NCBI GenBank assembly: GCA_031308135.1
Contig: JAHLJT010003656.1
Span: 74,264,698-74,328,697, forward strand
Length of the DNA stretch: 64,000 nt
Reading direction: 5' to 3'
Origin: Acheta domesticus
Taxonomy: Eukaryota > Arthropoda > Insecta > Orthoptera > Gryllidae
Part shown: positions 1-11,260 of the stretch, piece by piece
Numbering within the stretch: the stretch's first letter is position 1
Layout: every line of letters starts with the position of its first letter
Notes under the pieces: generated by a model
The model's database searches: none
The model's input: only the letters and a program-made list of their open reading frames with translations
Told to the model about the DNA's origin: nothing
Program-made: the position numbers and the translations under genes

Positions 1-17
1 CCTCGCAATCCTCACGA

Positions 18-240
18 ATGATAGAAAAGACACCCATCGTAGAAAAACTACATGAAATTGCAAAGAAAACTGGCTTATAAATTTCGTACGATAAAACACA
101 ATACATAGAAAGAGTATCACAAGATAAACTGCGTATTGTAACAACCACGGGGAAATCATATAAGTGCCGCATCCGAAAAATCATCCAGCCATCAGGGTCA
201 ACCTAAGGGCTAACAAGGAAAGAATACGAAAACTACAAAA
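18..240 (+). pseudogene. Non-LTR retrotransposon RT fragment (post-catalytic part)
   Basis: Translation from position 18 gives a run with one in-frame stop containing AKKTGL, a stop, then ISYDKTQYIERVSQDKL and later IIQPSG. I recognise the arrangement 'L-I-S-Y-x-K-T-Q-Y' followed some 40 residues later by a 'GxxIQPSG'-like block as the segment just after the catalytic YADD box in many arthropod non-LTR reverse transcriptases. No catalytic box lies in the window because the fragment begins at the left edge or before it. Similarity stops near 240-300, before the next element. It is a dead fragment; the clade is not assigned. Confidence 0.5.
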
Positions 241-352
241 ACATACAAACTCACATATAACTATTAAAACAAAACCATATCCATTAATGTAAAATTGAGA
301 CACTACAACACAGAAATAGTACTATCTACACTACCACAATAGAATTTAAAAA

Positions 353-2105
353 ATGGAAGTGAATATTATCACAAATAAAATTAACATCAATCGAGGTATC
401 TTCCTTGGAGATTCTTTGAGCTCACTTTAGCATGACTTAGCTCTGAACCCGCTGTATACCATCCTCAACAGCAGTAAATATGACTATGAGATAAAGAGTC
501 AGCACTCCTTATACAGACTTTCCCATCTAGCATATATGGATGATATAAAGCTGTACGCATCAACAGCCAGTTCGTTGAAGCAGCTCCTCAATATCACTAA
601 AACTTTCTCTAAAGATATCAGAATGTATTTTGGTATAGATAAGTGTAGAACGGTTAACGTGGTACGTGGCAAATTGACGTGGGGATTAGGAAACGAGACG
701 CAAAGAAGCGATCTCAAAAAATCGTTAGAATATGAAGTGAAGACCCACTAGGAAGCGAAAAGACGTATAACCACAGAAATCAAGGACCGACTCACAAATG
801 TTCGTAAAACGTCTTTGAATTCGCGAAATATTGTCACTGCAATAAATACATACGCTATTCCTGTTATCATCTAGTCAAAGGGCTTAATAAAATAGAGTCA
901 GAAGCAATAGATAGATATGTAAGAACCCAAATGACCCAATATCGATATCATCATTCTAAATCTACTGTTGAGAGGATCAATCTATCTCGTGAAAAAGGAG
1001 ATCGAGGCATAATAAACATAACCAACAGTAATGCCAACCAAATCTCTCTTATGAGAAAGTACTTTCTTTAGAGGGCAGAAACACCGATACTGCATATAGC
1101 TATAGTACAGGCTGATTTCAGTCTCACCCCCTTAAATCTTGCAGATTCTCAGTTTCAACCAGAGCACACAAGCCATGAAAGTCTGTTGCAACAGTGTAGA
1201 AAAGAGATTCATGGTTGACATCCCAATGAACTATCAGGCCAGAACATAGATTTCTAACAGGTAGTTGACATGCGGTTTGCTCCACCCAGAGACAGAAGGC
1301 TTTATGATAACCATTCAAGACCAGGTTATCTCAACAAGAAATTACTTACGATATAAAATAAGAGACTCTCCATAGTAAGTATTGAATGTAGAAGGTGCGG
1401 TGCACAGCATGAAAACATCCAGCACATCCTTGCTAGTTGTAGTGTGTTACCTTCCACCGCCTATAAACGTAGGCACGATAATTTGGGTAAAGTAATTCAC
1501 GGACGATTAGTAAGAAAATACGGACTTGAGTCCTGTAATGTTCCATATTACAAATATCATCCTTCTACAGTCTTCTACAGCCTTCTACAGCTGTACTGGG
1601 ACAGAAGCATAATTACAGGCCCCACACTTTCGAACAATAGGTCAGATATAATAGTTCTAAACAAGCTCAAGAAAACAGCCATGATCATCGATTTTGCATT
1701 CGTCAGCAATAGCAATCTAGAATATGTTTATATCTTGAAAATTCGGAAATATGTACCGTTGACTCAAGAGCTTCGCTATCAATGGAGACTTCAGAATATT
1801 GGCGTGCAACCGATAATAATGTCCACCACAGGATTAATACCAAAACACACGATGTATGCAATTCAAGTGTTGGAATTACCATTCTCATGCGTAGAGCAAA
1901 TGCAGAAAGAAGTAATACTAGATAGCTGCAGAATAGTAAGAGAATACCTGGAATGTACGGCTGATTGGGACACGATTGATTAAATGTCAAGAGAGTAACA
2001 TTCGTTCGTGTCTTGTCTCTGCGAGACCGACCGAGCCTAGACCAGCAATGGTCAGGTGAATGTTCCTGCACATTGTGCAGAGAGTGAAAAATTCGGATAA
2101 TAATA
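353..2105 (+). pseudogene. Degenerate RLE-type non-LTR retrotransposon (R2/R4/NeSL-like): RT, zinc knuckle, endonuclease
   Basis: Reading 353 onward gives INRGIFLGDSLSSL, a stop at 428, then HDLALNPLYTILNSS, which matches the RT motif B region (GIFQGDSLSPL), followed at 536 by YMDDIKLYA, the catalytic box with MDD. Next comes KTFSKDIRMYFGIDKC. After stops, a thumb-like part follows (AINTYAIPVII, then KSTVERINLSREKGDRG). Near 1390-1440 is a zinc knuckle CRRCGAQHENIQHILASC (C-x2-C-x8-H-x4-C). The open frame 1444-1983 carries a restriction-like endonuclease: NRSDIIV, KKTAMIIDFA, then IGVQPIIMSTTG. The first catalytic Asp and a second Asp 15 residues later are kept, but the usual Pro of the R/KPD motif is Ser. 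A TAA-rich tail near 2090-2105 may be the 3' end. Such elements use the RT and endonuclease for target-primed insertion. Stops and the truncated N-terminus show it is inactive. Clade placement within RLE elements is not certain. Confidence 0.85.
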
Positions 2106-2784
2106 AAATATTGTGCGGAATTACTGCGAAGGGAAGATACTTTTGTTGGCTTTTTCAGAATGGAAATCCACGAGCCGCTACAGACAGGTTGGCAAAGTCT
2201 TTTTAAGTAAGGGAGACTACCCTGATAACAAAATAAATGGGAAAAGAAAAAAGTATCTAGTGTGAGCGTTTAGAGGCACACCGTGAATATGGTGACACGT
2301 TGTTTAAATAAAGTGGACAGTGAGAGCATGAACCTGTATAAACAATTGACTCATCGCGTGCGGCGAACATTTTATTTATATTATTTTAGTCCTCTCGAAT
2401 CAATAAACTTGAAAAATAAATTCAAGCTCGTAGAAGTAAATAGCAGAGAACAAGTAGGAATGAACAATACGAGTGTACGGTAAGTTTGTGGTAGATAACT
2501 TTGTGAAACTGCAATTTACGTACTTAAGAAACAAATGAGCATGGACAGCTGAGGTAAGTGCGAATGGGATTTTGTTGAATTTTGAGGAAAACTATTGTAA
2601 AGGAGGTTATTGAACTTTGCAAAATTACGAGAATTTCCGTAGTTTAATTTACAAACTATTAACGTTTAAATACAGGAAAGAACTTAAGAAAAAAACGAAT
2701 TTTGTGGAAAATAGGTCCGAGACAAGTGAAAGCTAACGATGGCGTTTTGTTTTGTGAAAACTTGGTCGAGGCGAAAGAAACGCA

Positions 2785-2788
<4 letters not shown>
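2106..2788. other. Unassigned AT-rich stretch
   Basis: Follows the 3' end of the retrotransposon fragment. Only short open frames in both strands, with no motif I recognise. It could include the true 3' tail of the element or old flanking DNA. Confidence 0.5.

Positions 2789-2842
<54 letters not shown>
2789..2842. repeat. (TA)n microsatellite
   Basis: Uninterrupted alternating A and T for about 54 bases. Apparent reading frames of alternating Ile-Tyr here are artefacts of this repeat. Confidence 0.97.
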
Positions 2843-2845
<3 letters not shown>

Positions 2846-3029
2846 CCAGCTGACGCTGCACAAAGTCAACGATTCATTTCGCTTAAATGTTTACGTTCCC
2901 ACGTACCTGGTTCATCAACTGAAAGGTGACCTTTATTTGTTTTATTTTTGGTGATAGTTAAAGTTATATACATTTCCTTTCGATATGCACAATCAGTAAA
3001 AATATGAAATTGCATGAAGTTCCGCGGTC

Positions 3030-3074
<45 letters not shown>
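3030..3074. repeat. (TAA)n microsatellite
   Basis: About 14 tandem TAA units with one interruption near the right end. Confidence 0.96.
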
Positions 3075-3077
<3 letters not shown>

Positions 3078-3844
3078 TAAAACACAACACACTCACCAAC
3101 AAAAAACACTAAGTTAATAATTTGTATATATTAGGTATTATAATTTGAAATAAAATGCATTTTAAATCAGTAATATTTAGAGTAAGTAAATAATTGTGCA
3201 TTTTAAGTGTTGATTACCATATGAACCCATTGCAGTCTCATTTTAAACTTGCACCATCTGTTTGGAAACATACACGGATTATTTTAGAATTTTTTCAATT
3301 TTTTTGAAGATGAGCATTTTCAAAAAACTCAAAATCGAAATTTTAAATTCTAATTTGAAAAACGTTTTAACCCAACCCCTAATGAGTTGTATATCATATA
3401 AAGGGCCATAAAGAAAGCTGCAAAATGACACCTGTTCCAGCTTTCTATCTTAATTTGGAGAAGTTCTACCTCAATTTAAAAATTTTCGGGAACCCAATTT
3501 TGTAAAATTTTACATGGCTGTATTTCACAAATGGGTGGAGACATTTTACTCAAAATTTGTAGTTTTCTTATTATTCATTCATACTACCTATGTGTCAAAT
3601 TTCATCTGAATCTAAAATGGTGAGGTAAAAAATTGTGTTGATTTAAAATGGAATGACCCGTAATCAATTTTGCAGCTGAAGTTTCGCGCACTCGGCGGTC
3701 CTAGATTCGATATAACCCAAATATGCCCAGAAATTTTTTGTTGCCAATATATTTCATATTTACAGAACATGATATTATAATGATTGTAAATGTGTACGAT
3801 AACAATATACAAGTCACCGGTATTTCTATTGGTCAAAAATTTAG
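3075..3844. other. Unassigned AT-rich, probably repetitive stretch
   Basis: No coding potential. Runs such as 'caaattttt' and 'gaaaatttttt' resemble the internal sequence of the non-coding repeat family described elsewhere in the window, but no terminal motif is present. Confidence 0.4.
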
Positions 3845-3864
3845 TGTTACGAAAACGCAACACT
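3845..3864 (-). repeat. Solitary palindromic transposon end
   Basis: Read on the minus strand this is CAGTGTTGCGTTTTCGTAAC, one base different from both ends of the element at 8371-10270. It looks like an isolated end of the same family; its partner end was not found nearby. Confidence 0.45.
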
Positions 3865-4016
3865 GGGCAGATTCCACCACTTTCATACTTTTTTGATAAG
3901 GTGACTGCTGTAAAAAATAAGCACGTTGCATTTCGCAGCAGTATCTTTATTATGTCGAAAGAAATAAGCAATAAACCTGATTAAATAGTATAAAACTTAA
4001 GTTATCATTAACAAAC

Positions 4017-4395
4017 AGTGCCTCTGACTGGGAGGTCCTAAGTTCGAGTCCGGACGGTGGCAGTATTTTCGAGACTAGGTAGGTCAAATTCAGTCGATGT
4101 CTGGAGAAGAATTCTAGCGGCCGATCGGTAGTTTTCCATGGTTTCTCCGATCAACACAAGACGAATGCCGGAGCAGTACCCCAACAAACAGGGTACAGAC
4201 CGCGCGCTATCTTTCCTTCCTTTTCCTTGTCCTATCCTCACCCCTTACATACATACACTAACATACACTATACTACAACACATGCCGGGACATCGTTTGG
4301 GAGTTTCGATTTCGCCATCCAGTGGGGAAGATCACCACATCCCAAGGAAAACCATGCCCGACTTTAGCCATTGACGAGCTCTGAATCACTAACAA
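4017..4395 (+). mobile_element. tRNA-derived SINE, family 1, copy 1
   Basis: Starts with a tRNA-like part: 'ctgactgggaggtcctaa' followed by GTTCGAGTCC at about 4052, a good RNA polymerase III B box. The body holds 'aggtaggtcaaattcag', a 'ccatggtttctccgatcaacac' block, and a pyrimidine-rich 'ctttccttccttttccttg' tract. The same order of blocks occurs at 50085-50520 on this strand and, reversed, at 21425-21810 and 30722-32805. SINEs have no protein; they move with LINE enzymes. The 3' end is set only approximately by comparison with the 50.5 kb copy. Confidence 0.75.
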
Positions 4396-4738
4396 TCAGT
4401 TGTGTTTCAGACCATATCGTCCTTAGTGACAGAGGCGTATCTAGGGTATGGCAGACATGGCACGTGCCATGGGCGCCACTCTCAAGGAGCGCTATTTAGC
4501 TTTCGTCATTCTCGGAAAAAAGTTGAATTATTTTTCAATAAAGAAATTAAATTTTACACAAAAGAGAAAATAAAATAAACGTTTTAAACAATCTAGCCAT
4601 GTTCGTCAACTGTGATAATCACTCCACCAACTTGGTTGGCGTACACGCAGCAAAACTAGAAGTATTAATGACCCCATTTTGGGGACCTCTTAAACATGGG
4701 TTATTTTCAGAATCTACAACTCGCTGGGAACACTAGAA

Positions 4739-5614
4739 ACTAGTAGTGCTACCGAATAGCACAGACTTTCCCGTATTAGTTTTCCATTTCCTTTAATCTC
4801 GGCTAGCTATTCATCTAGCCACATACTCTTGACAGCTGCCATCTATCGCCGCCGGAAGTATATATTTTTGACATTTTCTTAACTTGCCGGTTTCGCAATA
4901 GTAGAACAAAAATATTATTTTAAGAATATTAAAGAACAGTAAAGCCTCGTCCTAATGACAATTTTCTTTAAAAAATTGGAAAATAAAATTGCCTATGTTT
5001 GACACAAAATTTCGCAAAAATACTCATGTTTTTGAAAAATTGAACATGACTTTATTTGAAGATGTTATTATGAACACATTTTATTTAAAAAATGTATCTT
5101 CATAATTGTAGTTGTCGGAAAACGCCGAAATTTTAAAAAAAAATTTCAATTTTCGAAAAAACAGTTTTCAACCAAATTAGACCTGCGCCATTTTCTTACA
5201 TAACCTTCAGACTATCCAACAACAAAATTTAGTCAATTGTTGGCGCCATTTTCTTTAACATTTTGAAAATGTCCCAGGGGCTTCATGTAAAGTATCCACT
5301 CAAAATTAAAACATCGGTTTCAAATTCAAGGGGAAAATCGCCTGAACGGTTTAGTCGCGTGTTGTTCACAGACAGACGGACAGACAAACGTTTTGCTTTC
5401 AATTTGTTTTCTGGTACCAAGGACCCACAAAACAGGGATTCAGGCTGCACCACGTGTTAGGGGATTTTTTTCTTAATTTAGCAACCGGATTTATTCACTT
5501 TTTCATTATCAGGGCACGGTAATGATTTTTTTCTGACGAAAATCTGCCGTTTTTGCGCACAGCATTACATACCTTTTCTAGTACCATATATACGTACGTA
5601 TACGGAAAAGTAAA
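4739..5614 (-). mobile_element. Helentron-like non-autonomous element, copy A
   Basis: One of at least eight copies of a non-coding family. The left terminus is ACTAGTAGTGCTACCGAATA, then GCACAGACTTTCCCGTATTAG. The right terminus is 'cgtacgtatacggaaaagt'. ACTTTCCCGTAT lies about 25 bp inside the left end but only at the tip of the right end, so the inverted repeats are asymmetric. A short 'acagacggacagac' run near 5370 is a contracted form of the minisatellite seen in copy C. This copy is shortened inside compared with copy C. Strand is given as minus because, read that way, the hairpin-bearing end is 3'. The class is inferred; the family membership is seen directly. Confidence 0.65.
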
Positions 5615-5915
5615 ATGCCATGCCTGTGGTTCTTATGTCGAATCTTTATCAGACACAGACATCAGCACTGGTAGAAGCTGAGACACATCTTCGACAAAAT
5701 CATTGAGGTTCTCCAAAACATTACTGATAATTTGACCTCGGATTTTAGAACAAAAGCCTATTTAGTTCCTTTAGGATGTTGTGAAAATTAATTGCAGATG
5801 CTTACGAATCATGAAAAAATAGATCTACTGAAAGCATCTTATAGTGACTAAAATATTCTAAAAGGGAACTTGATGTTAATTTAATATTAACCAAGTAATT
5901 TTAAAGAATGACCAT

Positions 5916-6429
5916 CAGAGCCGTGTTAACGCACGAGCCCAAAGGATCCGGACCTAAAGCCCCAATGTTCAAGGGCCCCAGATAGGTCTTAAAATATTTA
6001 ACACTTAGGGTTCAAAAAATAAAATAACATAAAATGTGATGTGTGATTAAACTATACGCAAAAAACTGGCATAACGGAGTGATGTGTCACGCATCGTTGA
6101 ATAATATATGAATTGTTGCTGGTTGATCTTTTTTAATCTTACATTGTGCAATTCAAAAAAAATTAAAGTATTTAATTTGTAGTCTTTTTTAATGTAATTA
6201 TAAGTCTGTTATTCTTACAAAAATGTTTAAAATTTTTGTTTGAATAATTTTAAATTGAGACACTAAGATATACTTTTAAAACATTAAACAAATATAAAAT
6301 ACAATGTGAATTGATAGGATTTTTTCTATATTTCAGCATCGAAGTATGGGGTGATCGGTGAAAGTAAGAATATGGCCCCGAAATTAACCTAGGTCCAAGG
6401 GCCCCCAATGCTGGTAAAATACGACTCTG
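5916..6429. mobile_element. hAT MITE nested in the larger hAT
   Basis: The left end is CAGAGCCGTGTTAACGCACG and the right end, inverted, is CAGAGTCGTATTTTACCAGC; GGGCCC-type blocks follow inside both. Flanking 8-mers atgaccat and ttgatcat agree at six of eight positions. No coding capacity. It must be younger than the hAT at 4430-7769 that contains it. Confidence 0.7.
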
Positions 6430-7019
6430 TTGATCATATTTTAATTGCCATTTTTTAAAAATATGTTTAACGGAAAAGCAAATACTTTCCCGAATTTCCC
6501 AAAGTGTAGTATTATCTGATCGAATACGCAATTGACTACGCACCGAAATCTCTCATCCAACACACCGAACCTGAGCTCTGCAAGGCAACATAAAAGGGAT
6601 GTTAAAGGCTCGTCTCCGACCAGTAATTTTTAGGCAATTGCACCCATTCCTGGGGCAGCTGCGCTGTTCACAGGTTGAGGCTTATCGCCGCGGCGCGTCG
6701 TCTTCGTAATCCAGGAGAGGAATACCACAGGTCAGGCAAAAACCTACTCTTGGAAAGGAGGAGCTTACATAAGCCAGTTCATTGGTTAAATGGGTCGTGT
6801 AGTACAACGTTTGTTGTTTGAGGGGGAAGGGGAGTGAAGAAGTTCCAGAAATGGGCGAGAGAAAAGTGCTTAAATTTGTTTGCATTTTATAAATCTGTCA
6901 AGGGAAAGTTCATTTTCAGCTTTCAAAATTATTTTAACATATAAAGGACAGCCTTACTGTAGAAATTTTGGAGAAAGTATTGATATACTGCTAATTCTGA
7001 AAGTGAATAAAATAGGTCC

Positions 7020-7560
7020 ATCAAGCTGGCCCACCCGCCACAGCAGAATCAAACCAAACTACTACGTGCCACAATTTTTAACTACCTTCTAATCGCAAAA
7101 CCACTTTTTTACCGCTCATCTTCCCCCAAAAAAAGGGTGGCGAGCTAGCTTGATATCAAGCTAGCCCGTCCACCATAGCAGAATCAAACCAAATCAGTAC
7201 CACAATTTTTAACATTTTTATCGCTAATTTATTACCACAAAACCATTTTTTACCGCCGATCTTCACCGAAAAACATGGGTGGCGGACTAGTTCGATATCA
7301 GCTTGACTCGCTCAGCATGGCAGAATCAAACCAAACTAGAACCTGAATTTTTAACTATTTTATTACTAATTTATTACCACAAAAACAATTTTTTACCGCT
7401 CATCTTCACACATACACAAACGGGTGACGGGCACTTTCGCATATTCAAATGAATTTTAATTGTTTATTACCGTTCATTTTCACCTCACAAAACAGTGTTG
7501 CCTATCTTAATTTCAATATGGCTCGCTTACCACCGCAGAAGCAAACGAAACTAATTCTGT
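7020..7560. repeat. About 138-bp tandem repeat, 3-4 degenerate units
   Basis: Units begin near 7023, 7161, 7296 and a partial unit near 7518. Each holds 'cagaatcaaaccaaa', 'atttttaac', 'ttaccac(a)aaa' and 'ttttaccgctcatcttc'. The array sits inside the hAT element near its right end, a common place for subterminal repeats. Confidence 0.75.
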
Positions 7561-7777
7561 TTTCTCAACTCCTAAAATTAAAAAAAAATTAAAATCAGTC
7601 ATGTTTTTCGAGAGAAATTGTAATTGAATCTTTTTGAAAATAATCAGAATCTTATTTACACTAGTATGTCTCGCTAAAACAATTGTCAACAACCCTAGTT
7701 TGAAGTATCCTGACAGGGGCGCATATTCTATACTTGCCATGGGCGCCTGAATGCCTAGATACGCCTCTGCGTAGTGA

Positions 7778-8370
7778 TCATCGCTTCGTCGCAACAAGGC
7801 TCTTTCTCCCAAATAGTATGCTACAAAAAATGAATCACAAAGTGATTTTTTGGAGTAGCATATATTACACTATGCCTTACTATAAATTCTACTTGATCAT
7901 CTGAAAAAATAGACTGAAGAGCTCCAGTCCAATAAACATTGTCTCAACATTATTGACTCATTTCCATTTGTTTATTCATTTTGTATTTATTTGAAAGATC
8001 ATCTTTCTTCCATTTTCTACAACCATAATCATTGATTTGTTTTTTTTCTTCATTTTCATTTTGTGACAAGCTGATGGTCGATGACTTGAAAGCAATCCGC
8101 AAACTGATATTTCTATATATTTACTATTCTTTATTATCAGTTCCCTTCTGCAATTAGCTGTTTACTCGTCAAATTGTTGTATGTTCCAACAAGATCTTCA
8201 TCAGTACTTTTATCTGTCCTCTATCGTAACGTCAGAAGGAGCAAAAAGTACTACAAAGTTATCAGAATTTTCATATGCCTTCAAATTCTCTTCCAGAATA
8301 GCTCAAAATTTCGTCAGTAGTAAGTTTCCTGAAAAAAAATGTTGCTACAGGTAACGGTGTCATATATGGT
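7778..8370. other. Unassigned AT-rich stretch
   Basis: Lies between two transposons. No open frame, motif or repeat that I can name. Confidence 0.5.
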
Positions 8371-10270
8371 CAGTGTTGCATTTTCGCAACATTCATAATG
8401 CAAGAGGGGCAATCCATTTTAAGTGGTCCAGCACTGGTCGCTCGACCATCTCGAAAAAAATTCATATTTTGTACAAATATTTCCTCATGTTTTGGCTGTT
8501 CAAAACCATTTTTAACTTTTTTTATTGTACCTGGTTTACAAATGGCGGCCATTTTTGTTTCGCGCCGTGCGCCATTTTTCGCGTTCGCAGACATTTACTC
8601 TTTCCTAATTTACTCAGCTCTAGGTGGTTCTAGCATTCTAGGATAAAAAGCATTCGATTCAGCATACTCTGGCCTGCAAATCTAAATATTATTTACCTAT
8701 TTTGTATGTTTGTATTTGGGAAATATTTGCAACTAAATCTATGGAACGCGAATGAACAAAATTCGATTTTCAGAGAGTAATTTTTCAAAGAAGGAATAGA
8801 ATCTAAGCCTTAATTTTTTCTGTGCTTTTACACACAACAGTATAGTTACTTTTTGTAAAATATCATTGGTATACAACGCACCCCTTGAAAATTACATCCT
8901 CTTGAAAATTGGAATTTTGGATTTTTTCCCAATTTTGAACTGTTATATCTTTGTTGGGGGACCAGATAAAAATATGAAAATTGCACACATGCTAGACCGC
9001 TATCATACCAAAGTTCAGTAAAAATTACAACTTTTAGATTTAACTCTAAGTATTTTTTAAAAAATTGCAAACTTACGAAAAAAAGGGCTTCATTTTCCCA
9101 TTGAGGATACTTTGTGCCAAGTAGTAATCACATTATTTTGAAGCTATTTTAAACTAAAATCTACATTGATTTAAAATAATTAATTATACTTAATAGTTAA
9201 CGTACCTAAAAGTAGCCAAATATATAATTTTCAATATTACGTATACTTTACTCTTTCACAAACTTACAATTTGACATCTACGTCTGTAATTGAAGAATTG
9301 TTATCGTGATTTTGGAAGCTGAACCACTTTAAACCAAAATTGATTATAAAATAAACAAATAAATCAATTCAGCGTTTTGGTTGTTTTCGCAGAGAGTTTT
9401 CGCAGTCGCACAGTACTCCTTAGATGCAATGATCGCAACTGAATTTTAGAATTACATAATGGACACAATCATTTCCCTGGTATAAGGTTGTCCGAAAAAA
9501 AATTTTTTTTTGTTAATTGTGCGGGCCAAAATTATTTCTCTCAAAGCTTTTGATAAAAACTTTTGATGATTTTTGTACGGATTTGAAAGAGACTGGCCAA
9601 AGAGATCAAATTTTTGTGCGTATTTTATCTCTTGTTACTTACAGAGAGATTTGATATCACAGTTATTCCTTAATGAAAACAACATTCTCCTCTACAACAA
9701 AATCTTCAATTAACGCAATGTCCTTAGGAAAAATATCATAAAGTTTTACGGCCAACTTCATTAGTAATATCACCTATACAGCAATCACACTCCAGTTTCA
9801 TAAACGGTCACACAATTGTGCACAAAGGCACAGATTAACACGTTTTGGCGTAAAGGGAAGACAACCCTCAAGCCACAAACTCATAGAAAACTATTCAAAA
9901 GCCTGTGTGATCTAGAAAGTGTGTTAAATCCTTGGTCCTTCGCGTTGGTTCTAGCAACTAACAATATTCACATGTTAAAATAGAGAATAATACACATAAA
10001 CCATTCAGCTAATAAAAAATATGTCATTACATTCAGAAAATATTACCTTTTTTCACTTGGATGGCGTCTTTTTTCCTCCATCTTAAAATTCACGAATAAT
10101 ACAATTGATCCAGAAGCAACAACACGAATAACGACCAACCCACTTTACCAATTTGTTCTCCAACCCTTTAAATTCAAGCACCTAGCATAGAATGTAATGT
10201 TGCCCCATACACAAATTGTTTAAAATTAAAAGTATGCTTTGTTTCGCCTTGTTGCGAAAACGCAACACTG
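8371..10270. mobile_element. Palindrome-capped non-coding element
   Basis: The left end is CAGTGTTGCATTTTCGCAAC and the right end, inverted, is CAGTGTTGCGTTTTCGCAAC, differing by one base. Each end is itself a small palindrome (GTTGC...GCAAC). Beyond these 20 bases the two ends do not match. The inside is AT-rich with short open frames only; the frame at 8370-8594 overlaps the end and looks fortuitous. I see no clear target duplication, so superfamily is not assigned. Confidence 0.5.
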
Positions 10271-10387
10271 GACACTGGGCACATATGGGTTGAGACAGTA
10301 ATGGATTATGGCGACGGTCCTGCACGAGCCATTCTCCTCAGAACGAAAACTCTTCGACGAGTTTCGCCACAATTGCATCTGATAATA

Positions 10388-10745
10388 TTTGAATTGAATT
10401 GAATTAATGCCTTATTTTACGTGGCGAGACTCAGGCCATAAGGCCTGCTCTTCCGTCTGACTACGCAAATTTCGCTACGCTCCTTTCTCCTAGCGAGAAA
10501 GGTTTTCCTTGGGCGACGAAAGAGGCGATTTTGAATTTAGCTCAGAGGCGTCATTTAGGCTTGAGGATCTTTTACATGCAGTAAATCTACTAACATGGGA
10601 CAGCCGGCTTTACTTCCCCTCCGAAGGAAGGCGTACGAAGGATTTTTTCGCCCTTAAAAATCCATGGCTTCGATCGGGTTTCAACCCGCGAACTTGGGTA
10701 TAACAGTCCGATACGCTAACAGCTACGCCACCGCCGCCACAAATA
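10388..10745 (-). mobile_element. tRNA-derived SINE, family 2
   Basis: On the minus strand the head reads like a tRNA: TAGCTGTTAGCG (A-box-like, complement of 10714-10725) and GGGTTGAAACCC (B-box-like, near 10676-10688). The middle has TTTACATGCAGTAAATCTAC on the plus strand at 10571-10590, which resembles a conserved central block I recall from other arthropod SINEs. The minus-strand tail ends in (TTCAA)n at 10388-10410, a simple-repeat tail expected of a SINE. No protein is encoded. Confidence 0.7.
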
Positions 10746-10984
10746 TTTCGCTGTGGCGGCGACATAAAAAGCAAACAAAGTCAGTGGTGTTACAACAGAA
10801 CATACTTTCTCGCATTCTTTTTAAATCCTTAATTTTCCACAATCCAATGTTCAAAAGAAAATGAGACCTGCACAATATTTATTGTTAATAACATTGGCCT
10901 TATCTTGAATATGTTTGTAATTATTTAATCCAGCATTGAAAATGTGTTAGGTTGACGATCACAAAAGTCTACTGTTCGTAAAAA

Positions 10985-11260
10985 AAAGTAATAAAAATTT
11001 GCAAATGAACACATTTCAGCTCATTTGCAAGAAAACTTAAGTTTTGAGAAACTTCATCAGTTATCATGTGGTGTCATTGTACTCACAAATGCAATAATGT
11101 ATAAAAACACCCGTAACATAAACGTCAACGTAAAAGGTACCAACGAAATTATATGTGGAATTTTTGAAAACCCAAAAGAATACATCAAAATGACTCTGGT
11201 GCCATTTTATACTTGCATTTAGCACTATATGTATAAAAGGCTTATAAAAAATGAAGCCTT
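10985..11260 (-). mobile_element. Diverged internal fragment of the Helentron-like family
   Basis: The order 'actcacaaatgcaataatgtat', 'taacataaacgt', 'tttttgaaaac', 'aaaatgactctggtgcc', 'tttagcactata' parallels the internal modules of copy C (about 19,870-20,340). No ends are preserved. Low confidence because the sequence is AT-rich and old. Confidence 0.35.

Larger units (their letters stand above)
4430..7769. mobile_element. hAT-type DNA transposon, non-coding remnant, with 8-bp target duplication
   Basis: The left end is CAGAGGCGTATCTAGG and the right end is its inverse; both continue into a GCCATGGGCGCC block. Flanking 8-mers are cttagtga (4422-4429) and cgtagtga (7770-7777), seven of eight identical, as expected for hAT insertion. 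No BED finger, DDE or dimerisation segment remains, so it cannot move itself. The 3.3 kb include later insertions: a non-coding element (4739-5614), a hAT MITE (5916-6429) and a tandem repeat (7020-7560). Removing the two insertions leaves roughly 1.9 kb. The stretch 6430-7019 shows no recognisable content. Confidence 0.85.

Noticed and set aside
2684..2954. Frames of alternating Ile-Tyr on both strands
   Set aside because: Pure translation of the (TA)n microsatellite.
10660..10745. Functional tRNA gene on the minus strand
   Set aside because: A and B boxes are present but a cloverleaf is not convincing, and the sequence continues into a SINE body with a simple-repeat tail.
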